Of a stretch of 64,000 nucleotides of DNA, positions 11,761 through 21,608 are shown in pieces. Position 1 is the first letter of the stretch; the number at the start of each line of letters is the position of its first letter. Under the pieces are notes generated by a model, which was given only the letters and a program-made list of their open reading frames with translations, was not told where the DNA came from and did not search any database. The stretch covers positions 146,794 to 210,793 of the forward strand of contig JAGFNQ010006440.1 in assembly GCA_024364735.1 (NCBI GenBank). The letters run 5' to 3'. This DNA is from Boesenbergia rotunda. Taxonomy: Eukaryota > Streptophyta > Magnoliopsida > Zingiberales > Zingiberaceae. The position numbers were made by a program, and so were the translations under genes.

Positions 11761-12959
11761 GATGTTGCCCTTTATCCAACTAAAAAGATTATAACTAAGG
11801 AGCAAGAAAAATATTTTTATTATTTAAGGATAAAAACTCATAAACATCGCTTACACTCAGAAACTCCTCAACTAAATACAATTACTGATCTCTGATCAGT
11901 ATCTATAAACTAGTAGAATAACATCAAGAATATACCTATCAATCATTGAATTCAATCACTCATAATCTAAACTAGTAGAATAACATCAAGAATATACCTA
12001 TCAAACATTGAATTCAATCACTCATAATCTGACACAACAAAACCAAATACTTAGAGACTTTCACATGAATTTAGATTTTCTTAAGGATTCACAAGACACC
12101 TTAAACAAAAGATTTCGTCAACTTAACTTGATAAGTCTTCCTAAGGAAAAAGGAATTTGTCACATTGTCAAAACTTATAGACGAAAACAAACCTAGAAAT
12201 TTTGAACTACAAGTAAAAGATCTATTAATCCAAGTAATAAATCTATTAAATACAATTAAAGAACAAGCAAAATAAGAACTTAAAACCCTTCATGACATAG
12301 TTGAAGAAATAAAATATAAATAAACAAACTATAGTTTGAAAATACCTATCACGAAGAAGCACTAAGCTATGCATAACAATATTCCAAAACTAAAGAAGAT
12401 GGTTATTACATGGATATAAATTTTACTAGAAAAAGTGATAAAATCCATGCGCAATAAAATAATACTATTATAATTAACTCTACTTGAAAACAAATTACTT
12501 ACCTTAGAAACTCAAATAAAAACGAATCAAGCCATAGAGTGGAAAGAAAGTATATACAACCTAACTAAAGATTTAAGTAAACTCTACGCAGGACAAGTCA
12601 TCCTAGAAGAAAACCTAAAACTTACTCTTTTTTGACTTATAGTCACGAAAAATCATGAATTTGACAAGGACCCAAATAGTTACTTTCACTGGTCCTTCTC
12701 GGACAACAGGTAGAAGAACAAAAACAAATAGTATGTCTTGGCTAAATGCCATAGTACCACGAAGAAAAAGTACTTCCACTCATAGACTAGAAGATCTTAT
12801 AGACATTGAAAAAAAATCTAACTTTATTCTCTAATGAACAATTAAACACTCTAAATCCAAAAGACTTTACAACCAAGGACTACTATGCCTAACAACATCT
12901 ATTTTCTGACATCATAGAACACAAACACTTCATCTTCCTATAGAACACAAACACTTCAT
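11761..12959 (+). pseudogene. Degraded pararetroviral N-terminal region, with a 62-bp tandem duplication
   Basis: Fragmentary plus-strand coding sequence with many stops. The best stretch (12008-12196) encodes a possible coiled coil (LRDFHMNLDFLKDSQDTLNK). A 62-bp unit is duplicated in tandem at about 11907-12030, beginning ACTAGTAGAATAACATC. Assignment rests on position just upstream of the movement-protein-like segment. Confidence 0.35.
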
Positions 12960-13690
12960 CATCCTGATCAAGGAGAAGGAAGATTGAATCTAATGACAGA
13001 AGTGTTAGCAAGAGTATTACTTAATCATAAATACAATTATATACATTTAGGATTTGTAATTTTTAGCCTCAGAGGCTTAACTAGAAAAAAAGTAGGAGGC
13101 AAAGCCCACCTTATCCTATATGATTCAAGATTCACTGACAAATAAGAGCACTCATAGGACTTATAAAAGTAGACATGAACAACAATATAGGTATTACCTA
13201 TTTTTGTCCTAATTTTAACATAACAATTAAAGACTTTGTAAAACACATTAAAATATTGATACAAGCAAAAGGATATGAAAATTTTCAAAAAGATAATATA
13301 CAAATTGACATCATATTTACAGGAAAAATAATGAATCACATACAAAATAGCTTTAATGTACAAATACACGATATATTTGAAGCCTTAACTTCAAGAAGAA
13401 TTTATTTCCTCAAACCAAGAGATTTTTCTTTAGAAACCCTAGCAGGACTTGAATGGACCATTAATTTAGATAGTAAGAATAGACCCTACAACCAACAAAC
13501 TCTAAATGTGTAAAGACAGATATGAGAGTCTTATGGTCAGATTTAATAGTTATAAACCATCTCCTACACAAGAAGAAGACATAGAAGAGGAGGATGTAGC
13601 CATGATGAACATTGAAGAAAATCCAGTTGCTTTAGTCAAACTTCTGACTAGAAAACATACTAAATTAGTCAAACAAATAGTAAGATAACA
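12960..13690 (+). pseudogene. Endogenous pararetrovirus movement-protein-like fragment
   Basis: Readable plus-strand coding segments include NLMTEVLARVLLNHKYNYIH followed by LGFVIFSLRGL (about 12992-13075). The 112-codon ORF at 13175-13513 includes ITYFCPNFNITIKDF and IQAKGYENF. The order of a hydrophobic L-G-x-V strand, a basic loop, a C-P-x-F strand and an IQxxGY helix resembles movement-protein domains of plant pararetroviruses, which modify plasmodesmata. A TAA near 13144 and shifts break it. An acidic linker (EEDIEEEDVAMMN) follows near 13575. Family-level assignment only, from motif memory. Confidence 0.5.
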
Positions 13691-14560
13691 ATTAAATGAC
13701 ATAAACTTTATGAATAGACAAGAAAATTTCAATGATGATTTAAATGAATAGCTTAATATGCTAGCTGATATAGCTCAGTCTTTAACATTAGAAGACTTGA
13801 TTGAACTAGAAAACTTCGAAAAAAATCAACAATGCCTAGATAAGGACTAGGAATTATATTTTGATGATAATAGGAATAGAATATCCAAATAAAAAGAAAA
13901 AGAATTACAACAAAACTTAAAAGAAAATAATCTTATGAATCCAGTAGAATCAACTGTGACATCAAGACCCTACCCTAAAGTCCAATATATAGAAAGTTCA
14001 ATGAGAACAATAGATTATGGACAAGGACATTGTCCTAGAAAAGAAGAAATAACTCATACTAATAATAATCCCTTACTTCGGACTATAGGAAAATGAAGAC
14101 CACCAGAAATGACTTTTTTTGAACTAATGTAGTACTTTTATATATAACTGATTGTGATCCTCAATTACATGATACTAATTTAGACCACTGTCAAAAGAGA
14201 TTATTAAGCTAAACATGAATTAGATGTTGAGACAGGAGATGCAATGATATGTATTGGAGAAAACTACTTAGGAGACGTAGCTAGGGTAGCTTGGGAATCC
14301 TATAAAAGGAAATTCCTTGAAGAAGTAAATAGAATAGTCTCCTAAGGAAATAATATCCTAAACTTCTGCTATACAATACATAGACTACCTACTATAAGAG
14401 ACACTAATACTGGCTTAGATATAAGGCAAAGAGAGGCTATGAGAGACTTAGAACAATTACAACTCTTCAATTTGAACTATATATTTGATATATTGCGTGA
14501 CTTATGTCTATACGCCTATGTGCAACTAGGGCACCTAGATCAAATCCAGTCGCCTGGATG
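13691..14560 (+). pseudogene. Endogenous pararetrovirus linker and N-terminal coat-protein-like fragment
   Basis: After a charged linker, the plus strand at about 14230-14530 encodes DVARVAWESYKRKFLEEVN and then NFCYTIHRLPT. NTGLDIRQREAMRDLEQLQL follows, consistent with the N-terminal coat-protein core of Caulimoviridae. A TAA at about 14343 and earlier stops make it non-functional. It stops being recognisable right after a LEQLQLF segment; the minus-strand fragment near 11700 resumes at an equivalent LEQL-x-LF. Confidence 0.55.
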
Positions 14561-15140
14561 AGTAATTCAACTATTTTTTATTTTTTTATTTTATTATATT
14601 TAGCTTGGAGTTAAGTCAATAAGTTTTTTATTTTTAGGGTCCAGAGGTCGAGTTGTAGTGTTTAAACTAAAAAAAATAAAATAAAAAAAATTTAATGTAC
14701 TCACAAGGTATATATTTAGGATCTCTAATAGTATTTTTTTATGTTTATTTTTTTTAACTCCGGGTTTAAGCCAATTAAATTTTACATTTAGAGTTTAGGG
14801 TTAGGTTATACTATTAAAGCTAAAAAAATTTAAAACTAAAATATTTTAAGTGCTCATGGGGTTTATTTTAAGCTTGGGGTTTAGGATTTAGAATTTGAGA
14901 CTTAAGGTTTAATATTTAGTGTATAGTATTTAGTGTGTAAATTTTTTTTAAGATTTAAGATTTATAATTTAGACTATAATATTTAGGGTTTAAGATTTAA
15001 AGAATTTAAAATTATTAAAAAATAATAAAAAAAAGATAATGCACGAGGCACCTCGTGCACATGTCATGCATAGGCACACAAAAAACAACATGCAGGAGAT
15101 CACGATATCATTTGTTGTTTATGTATATATATATAGCGAT

Positions 15141-15180
15141 GTTACCTTACTTATCTTATGGTGCTCATCTTGTGAGCACT

Positions 15181-15213
<33 letters not shown>

Positions 15214-15354
15214 TATATATATATATATTAGCTTAGGATTTAGAATTTAGGGTTTAGGCTTGAGGGTTATAGTATTTAAGCTAAAGAAATAAAAAAACCA
15301 AAAAATTTACGCTGGGTGCTCACGAGGTGAGCACGATAAGATAAGTAGGGTATC
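15141..15354. repeat. Inverted repeat, 39-bp arms (MITE-like or foldback)
   Basis: The arm 15141-15179 and the reverse complement of 15316-15354 agree at 34 of 39 positions; both contain CTTATCTTAT and GTGAGCAC. The spacer holds GT and TA microsatellites. No target duplication could be fixed because the flanks are TA-rich. Confidence 0.6.
15183..15228. repeat. (GT)15 microsatellite followed by (TA)n
   Basis: Fifteen GT dinucleotides run from 15183 to 15212, then TA repeats to about 15228. Confidence 0.95.
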
Positions 15355-15689
15355 AAGGCTCTCTCTCTCTATATATACTAAGAACCTTATCGCGCATACC
15401 TCATGCACACCTTAAATATATTTTGGATTTAAATTTTTTTATGCTCAATACTATAATCCAGTCCAATTTAAATAATACAATATATATATAACTATAAGTA
15501 CATGTCATTGGGAAAATGGTCATGATTCCTCATGGTCAATAAGTCCACTTATCTGCTCTTGGGCATGGCACAATGGTTAAGGCGCCCAATGAATTTCTTG
15601 TTAATGCAGTCTGACCTGATTGCTGTTTTGGTGTTGACACCGATTTAAGTTTAGGTGAGTAAGATGAGTTCGTCTTAAGTCCTGGTCGG

Positions 15690-16345
15690 GGACTGGGCAC
15701 GAATCTCGGTGAGTGAAGCTGGGAGATTGAAACCCCAGTGAGTGAAATCGGGTCCCGATGAGTGTAGTCGAGTGATGGAAATCTCGATAAGTGAAGCCGG
15801 GTGATGAAAAGCCTGGTGAGTGAAGCCAGGTCCCGATGAGTGAAGCTGGGTGACAGAAATCCTGGTGAGTGAAGCCAGGTCCCGATGAGTGAAGCTGGGT
15901 GACAGAAATCCCGGTGAGTGAAGTCGGGTGATGAAAATCCCAGTGAGTGAAGCTAGGTGATGGAAACCCCAGTGAGTGAAGCTGGGTCCCAGTGAGTAAA
16001 GCCGAGTGACTGAAATCCCAATGAGTGAAGCCGGGTCCTGGTGAGTGAAGCCAGGTGACGGAAATCCCGATGAGTGAAGCCGAGTTCTGGTGAGTGAAGC
16101 CAGGTGATGGAAACCCTGGTGAGTGAAGCCGGGTCCTGGTGAGCGAAGCCAGGTGATGGAAATCCCGGTGAGTGAAGCCGGCTCCTGGTGAGTGAAGTTA
16201 GGTGACGGAAACCCCGGTGAGTGAAGCTGGGTCCTGGTGAGTGAAGCTAGGTGACCGAAACCCCGGTGAGTGAAGCCATGTCCTAGTGAGTGAAGCTAGG
16301 TTGAATGAAGTCCCGGTGAGTGAAGCTGGGCACGGAGTCTTGGTC
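15690..16345 (+). repeat. S2 LTR hairpin array, GAGTGAA loop type
   Basis: Repeated units of an arm, GAGTGAA, and a complementary arm: CCCAGT/GCTGGG (15968-15986), CCTGGT/GCCAGG (15861-15879), CCTAGT/GCTAGG (16282-16300). The loop is fixed while both arms vary together. Confidence 0.85.
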
Positions 16346-16424
16346 CGGGGGACTGAGCATGAGTCAAAGAAGGCTAGGGAGTCTATTCTCTGGACTTATG
16401 GTTGAATTGGTCGGAGTTGGATTG

Positions 16425-16960
16425 GTCTGGAGACCGATCAGGGAGTTGGCACTAACTCCTAGTTGTGGATCGGTCTGGTGACCAATCCAGGGTGTCTGAC
16501 CGTTCTGGCGAACGATCAGGAAGAGAACAGAATGTTTCTGTTTGGCTTCTGATCGTTCTGGTGAACGATCAAAGAGAGATCAGAATGCTTCTTTGAGAAA
16601 CCCTGATCGGTCGATCTGACCGATCAGGGATCGGTCTGTCCGCATCCTGACCAATCAGGATGGTTCCTGATCGGTCAGGGAGTGACCAGACCGATCACCA
16701 GACCGATCAGGGCACAACCTGATCGGTCAGGTGATCGATTAGGGCCTTTCGCTGGTGGGAGCTGGAGGAAACTCCAGCAAACTGCTGGATCGATTAGAGT
16801 GACCGATCCACATTCCTGATTGGTCAGTATGACCGATCACAGAGACACTGGATCGATCAGAAGGTGACCTGATTGATCAGGGTCTTCACTGATCGATCTG
16901 GTGACCGATCAATGTCTGATAACTTTAATCATTGATCGGTCTAGTGACTGATCAATGCCT
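16425..16960 (+). repeat. S2 LTR palindrome zone (GATCGGTC/GACCGATC)
   Basis: Many near-perfect palindromes built on GATCGGTC and GACCGATC, plus a GATCGTTC/GAACGATC version near 16498-16575. Equivalent zones lie at 34940-35410, 43660-44100, 45230-45538, 46530-47000 and 47645-47860. Confidence 0.85.
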
Positions 16961-17805
16961 GATAACTTTAATTTGAATCGTTGTCAAACTCTTGATTTCG
17001 TTCTAGTTTCTTTCTGATACCTACTGATTCCTTTTGATATGCTTTGCTAATCATCTGATGAGTGTGAAGGTGAGACAGGGATGACTCAAACCAAGAAGAA
17101 GGGTCAAGTGGTGACTTTCGCTTTGGTCAGGTTTGCCCGTTTTCCCTTCGCATGGTTCAATGGCTTCTGGCGCAGGCTAGCAATGGTCTAGTGAAGCTGG
17201 CGACTGACCTGAGGCTCAGCTGACGTGGTTTTAGTGGACTGAGCCCAATAGAGGTCAGTGGTTCAGTGATGACGGAGCTGATCAGAGGTTGCAGACGCGC
17301 CGGATGAGCAGACGTTTAAGAAGAAGCTGGGAAGCGGAGGAGCGAATTAGAACAGACAAAAAAACTAGAGAAGTTTTGGCTGGGTTGTTTGAGCTCTCTG
17401 TATAGTCTTCATGCTTGAGTGTTTCTGCTACATTTTTGGTGTGAGCTTCCTTCTCGTGATCGCCTATACTCAACCTCATATCATCTTGAGACGATTGTGG
17501 AGAGGTTTCTCCACCGAGAAGGAGGCTTTATTCTATCCGGAAGTTTCGGGGCTTGATCTGTCAACGATCAAGGGATCACCCACCTTACGGGCACGCCAAG
17601 GAGTAGGGGCAAGTTATCCCTGAACCTTGTAAACCATCTGAGTTAGCGACTGGTTTGGTTTCTGTCTTTGTATTTCGGTTCTGTTTGTTCTTTCTGTGTT
17701 TGTTTCCGTTGCTAATCTCTGATCATAGAAAGATATCAAAGAAACGAATAGTTTTAGTGTCTGGCTATTCACACCCCCCTCTCTAGCCATCCAAGTTCCA
17801 ACAAG

Positions 17806-17817
17806 TGGTATCAGAGC
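17806..17817 (+). promoter_or_regulatory. Primer-binding site (initiator Met tRNA type)
   Basis: TGGTATCAGAGC starts two bases after the LTR end, as in most plant copia elements. Confidence 0.9.
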
Positions 17818-17860
17818 CTGGGGCTCTTTCAAATGGACTAACACCCGAGAGCTTACAAAG

Positions 17861-19260
17861 ATGGCTATGAGGGAAGGCTTCAGCACCAACCGACCTCCAT
17901 TCTTCGACGGAGCTGACTTCCAATATTGGAGGTCAAGGATGGAGTATTACTTGAAGACCAACATCGATATGTGGTTCTCTGTGAAGGAGGGTTTCTCCCC
18001 TCCAAAGGATACTGAGGGAAAAGAGCTCAGTTTTTCAAGGTGGTCGGCAGAACAAATCCGGAAGGGTGAGGCTGATGCCAAAGCTGTGGTCACCCTACAG
18101 TGTGGGATAACCAAGGAGCAACCGATCAAGGTTGGTCCCTTCACAAGTGCCAAGGACCTATGGAACAAGCTCATTGAGCTCCATGAAGGAACTCAAGATA
18201 CCCGTAGAGCCAAGAGAGATCTTCTTCTCAGCCAACTCCAAAACCTCTCCATGGAAGAAATGAAACGGTAAGTATGCTTCATGGTCGGTTCAAGGAGATC
18301 TTCAATGATCTCCATTCCATTGATGAGAAGGTAGAGAACCGAGACCTTCTAAGGTATGTCCTCAATTCCTTCCCTAGGAATACCTTGTGGTCATCCATGG
18401 TGGATGCCTACAAGATATCTAAGGATCTTTTAATTGTTAAATTAGAGGATTTATTTTGTGAAATGGAACTACATGAGATCGCTAACCAAAGCCCAAAGGA
18501 GAAGGGTGTGGCTTTGGTGGCAGGGGACAGAAGAAAGAAGAAGAAGGAGAAGAAGAAGGAAAAGGAGGAGGAGAAGAGCTACTGTCACGTGACCTTCATG
18601 GCCTTAGAAGATTCGAACATGGAAGGTGGAGATGAATCAAGTGACTTCTCAACCGCGGCTTCATCATCTTCGGATGATGAAGAGGTAATCTCTCTCGAAT
18701 TAGATAAATGCTATAGAACAATAACTTACTTGACAAACTTGCTTAAAAAATCTAAGAACAAGATTAAATCATTGAAATTGGAAGTAGAAAACTTGAAAAC
18801 TTCTAAGGATCATAATATTGATGACTTGCATGTTAACATTCTTGAGGATGAAAATAAGGACTTGAAGAGCAAAGTTGAAAACCTTAAAAATATTCTTGAA
18901 AAATTTTCAACTAGCTCCAAAACATTAGATATGATCCTTAATTCCCAAAGAGCGATTTATAACAAGGTTGGTTTAGGTTACCAACCTAAAGAACCATGTT
19001 TCATGTCATTAATGTTAAGAACCCAATTTAAATCACAAGATACTTCTAGGGTTTAAAAAGTTAGAAAGAAAATGTCTAAGGCATGGGTGCCCAAGACCTT
19101 CATTGTAGATGCATTAGGTCCCAAAATTTGGGTACCAAAAACCTCTATATTTCGAATTGTATAGCTTTGGTTGAGGGGGAGCATCTATCAACATGATTTG
19201 TTGACAATGGGTGCTCCAAACACATGACTAGAGATAAGTTAATGTTCACTGCAACAAGAA
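17861..19260 (+). pseudogene. S2 gag and protease remnant of the outer element; zinc knuckle deleted
   Basis: Gag begins at the ATG of 17861 (MAMREGFSTNRPPFFDG), a copia Gag of the UBN2 type that assembles particles. A one-base deletion near 18265 moves the frame, and Gag continues in the ORF 18274-19056. Compared with the S2 copy at 33012, the CCHC knuckle region is missing. The protein runs from a KKKKEKKKEKEEEK tract (about 18532-18575) straight into sequence normally found after the knuckle. A coiled coil (LKKSKNKIKSLKLEVENLK) follows. After a TAA at 19054 the same frame continues to a TAG at 19162-19164 that is shared with the other copy. A protease remnant follows, whose conserved Trp codon is TGA. 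Everything downstream in pol is absent. Confidence 0.85.
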
Positions 19261-19859
19261 GGTTAAGTTAGTTTTCTTTAGAATTGCTTGCACTTAGAAA
19301 ATTAAGACAACTACATGTTTTTGTGATCAATAATTTGAATTTTTTGAAATTCTCTAAATTGAATAAATACATGAATATAGTTTGGTTAACTACCTGTATC
19401 ATGTTTTTAACTGCCTGTATTAAGATTTTGAAATTTGCAAGCAAACGATTTTCTCTTGATTGACATGATGGAAAATAAATTTTGGTTAATGGAACCCTTT
19501 TAGGATCAAAAGGGATTAAATCTGATTGTAATAGGATTTTGAGTGTTTGAGAGTTGAAGTAAACTTGTTTCTGAAACATATCAGTTTTAGAAATCTTGTT
19601 TCTGAAATCTGATCAAAAACCTGATGAACCAAACCTAATCGGTCCACCGACCGATCAGGACTTCTTCTGATCGGTCAGTAGACCGATCAGTGTGTGTGTA
19701 TCAAAAAAATCAAAAATCATGGTCCTCCTCCTCCTGTTTGGTCCACCGACCGATCAGACTATCCCTGATCGGTCAATCAGACCGATCAGGGATCCGACTC
19801 AAGTGACCTGATCAAAGAACACACTTCGAACATTCTGATACAAACCTGATCATTCCAAG
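19261..19859. other. Rearranged internal S2 DNA without genes
   Basis: AT-rich sequence with no pol domain, then GATCGGTC/GACCGATC palindromes at about 19640-19800 like those in the 3' non-coding part of the second S2 element (40260-40640). A deletion removed integrase, RT and RNase H. Confidence 0.6.
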
Positions 19860-19969
19860 AATAGTGTTGGTGCAGGAAGCACCATATCGAACCTTGTTTT
19901 GATATTGGCAAAGGATTCAAAGTTAAGTATTGTGTGTGATCTAACGTTGTTCACTGAGTGTGCAGAAAA

Positions 19970-20300
19970 AGCCCTAGCAAAGGACTGCTAGGCAGCTGGC
20001 GAAGGACTGCCAGTATCCAAGCCCTAGCGAAGGACTGCTAGGCAGCTGGCGAAGGACTGCCAGTATCCAAGCCCTACCTAGCGAAGGACTGCTAGGCGCC
20101 AGGCGAAGGACAGGTTGGGACTAAAGCCCAAGCGAAGGACTGCTAGGCAACTGGCGAAGGACTGCCAGTATCCAAGACCTAGCGAAGGACTGCTAGGCGC
20201 CAGGCGAAGGACAGCCTGGGACTGAAGCCCTAGGGAAGGACTGCTAGGCAACTGGCGAAGGACTGCCAGTTTACAAGACCTGACAAAGGACCGTCAGGCA
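19970..20300 (+). repeat. S1 LTR hairpin array, GAAGGAC loop type
   Basis: Stems CTGGC/GCCAG (19996-20013), CCTAGC/GCTAGG (20023-20042), CCAGGC/GCCTGG (20200-20219) and CCTGAC/GTCAGG (20279-20298) each enclose an eight-base loop of the form RAAGGACN. Confidence 0.9.
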
Positions 20301-20910
20301 AAAGTCCAACCAGAGGAACGGTTGACATCAGGTAAATTCTCCCGAGAGAAGTAGGTGAGGACGCGTTCCCCGTCGAGGGAACAGTAGGCGTCGGTTCGAC
20401 CTAGGGCTCCATTTTGGAGACCAAAGTCAGAACCAAGACAGCTAAGGCTGTATAAATCTAATAAATTATTATGTTATTGTGTTTTGGACTAACCCTGGAT
20501 GCAGGATTGAAGGAACATGTGTCTGCAGCTCAGAAAGCCTCAAAGGAGAGAGGCAGTAGCTGAGTAGGGCGCCCGGAGCGTCCCGGGCGCCCCCAAGGGC
20601 CATACAAAACAAGTAACAAGAAAAATGGTTCGAATACATACTGGGTCGGGCGCCCCCGTGCTCCCGGGCGGCCCCGCTGCTCCCGGGCGCCCCTGCGCTG
20701 CGGGCGCCCCCATGCGCAACATCGAACCCAAACCCCTTGAAGCCAAGGCGATAGGACTTTGACCCGGTCAATGCGGGCGCCCCGAGCGCTCCGGGCGCCC
20801 CGAGCGCTCCGGGCGCCCCGAGCGCTCCGGGCGCCCCGAGCGCTCCGGGCGCCCCGGTCAAAGCAGATTCAGAAGATAGACGCTGACCGAGAGCATTGCG
20901 GATCGGAGGC

Positions 20911-20959
20911 CACGTGGGGGGCGCCCCCGATGTCTCGGGCGCCCCCTGGCCCTATATAA
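20911..20959 (+). promoter_or_regulatory. S1 LTR promoter: G-box and TATA box
   Basis: CACGTG at 20911-20916 lies 36 bases before TATATAA at 20953-20959. The same pair recurs at 26404/26446 and 58265/58306 in other S1 LTRs, so it is conserved. The start of transcription would be about 30 bases downstream. Confidence 0.75.
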
Positions 20960-21101
20960 GGACCCCTCGACCAAGGCTTCAACACAACTGTTCTCTCAAC
21001 GCCCCAACGATCTTCTACGCTCGTGCCTTGCTCCAGAAACACTCCAACTCGAGCCGACGACGTCCCGCTGCCCCGAACAAGTCAAACCACTCCGGATGTC
21101 G

Positions 21102-21598
21102 GTAACGAAGATCGAAATTTTAATATTATTATTGCGCTTATTTGTAATCAAATCTTTGTAAACAATTCTGCGCGTATATAGAATTGCCCAAACTAAACGG
21201 TCAACGACCGTGGGCCTTGGAGTAGGAGTAGACAAAGGTCCGAACCAAGTAAATCGACTGTGTCTGTGTGCTGTTTATTTTATTTCCGCTGCGTACTTAC
21301 TCTTACTTAAAATCCGAACGATTTCCGATATTCACCCCCCACTCTATCGATTTTCTCGATCCAACAAGTGGTATCAGAGCGGGGAAGTTCAAACTTGGTG
21401 CAACCACCAGTTTGAAAATTTCTTTTTCGGATTTTCTTTATTATTTTCGATTTTTTTTAATATTTTCTTTCGTACGAATTTTTTTTCGTTAATCGAGATT
21501 GGTGCAACACCCCTCGATATTTTATTTCCCTTATCCAGCACTACTAATCCAAGACTAAGTCTTGGGACAAGATTTTCTTTCTGTTTTTGTAATTTCAG
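21102..21598 (+). other. Predicted leader intron of the S1 element
   Basis: A donor (GTCG|GTAACG) near the LTR end and a strong acceptor (pyrimidine-rich tract ending AATTTCAG, 21591-21598) lie just before the gag ATG at 21609. The donor is conserved in the LTRs at 26598, 58456 and, on the minus strand, near 2515. This is a prediction from sequence only. Confidence 0.45.
21369..21380 (+). promoter_or_regulatory. Primer-binding site of the S1 element
   Basis: TGGTATCAGAGC two bases after the LTR end; initiator Met tRNA type. Confidence 0.92.
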
Positions 21599-21608
21599 AA
21601 ATCCTTAA

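Larger units (their letters stand above)
14561..15598. other. AT-rich non-coding region with degenerate GGTTTAG-type repeats
   Basis: No gene seen. From 14760 to 15010 and 15230 to 15275 the plus strand repeats loose variants of GGGTTTAGGATTTAG, resembling decayed telomere-like repeats or simple drift. Microsatellites and an inverted repeat are listed separately. Confidence 0.6.
15599..17803 (+). repeat. 5' LTR of the outer S2 element
   Basis: This 2205-bp LTR runs from TGTTAATGCAGTCTGACC to CCATCCAAGTTCCAACA, followed two bases later by the primer site. In order it holds an array of GAGTGAA-loop hairpins (about 15690-16345), a zone of GATCGGTC palindromes (about 16430-16960) and a stem-rich 3' part (17400-17640). 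The 3' part includes the stem CTTGATC/GATCAAG at 17552-17572. Confidence 0.88.
19865..21366 (+). repeat. 5' LTR of the S1 element
   Basis: 1502 bp from TGTTGGTGCAGG to CTCGATCCAACA. It contains the GAAGGACT hairpin array (19970-20300), GGGCGCCC/GAGCGCTC repeats (20565-20940), a G-box CACGTG (20911-20916), a TATA box TATATAA (20953-20959) and a donor-like GTCG|GTAACG at 21102. Confidence 0.93.

Noticed and set aside
15561..15598. tRNA gene
   Set aside because: Only a D-arm-like head is present; no anticodon or T arm before the LTR begins.
20469..20861. ORFs rich in Gly-Ala-Pro repeats in S1 LTRs (also 2718-3026, 26223-26417, 57921-58243)
   Set aside because: They come from GGGCGCC repeats being open in several frames on both strands; no start context or domain.
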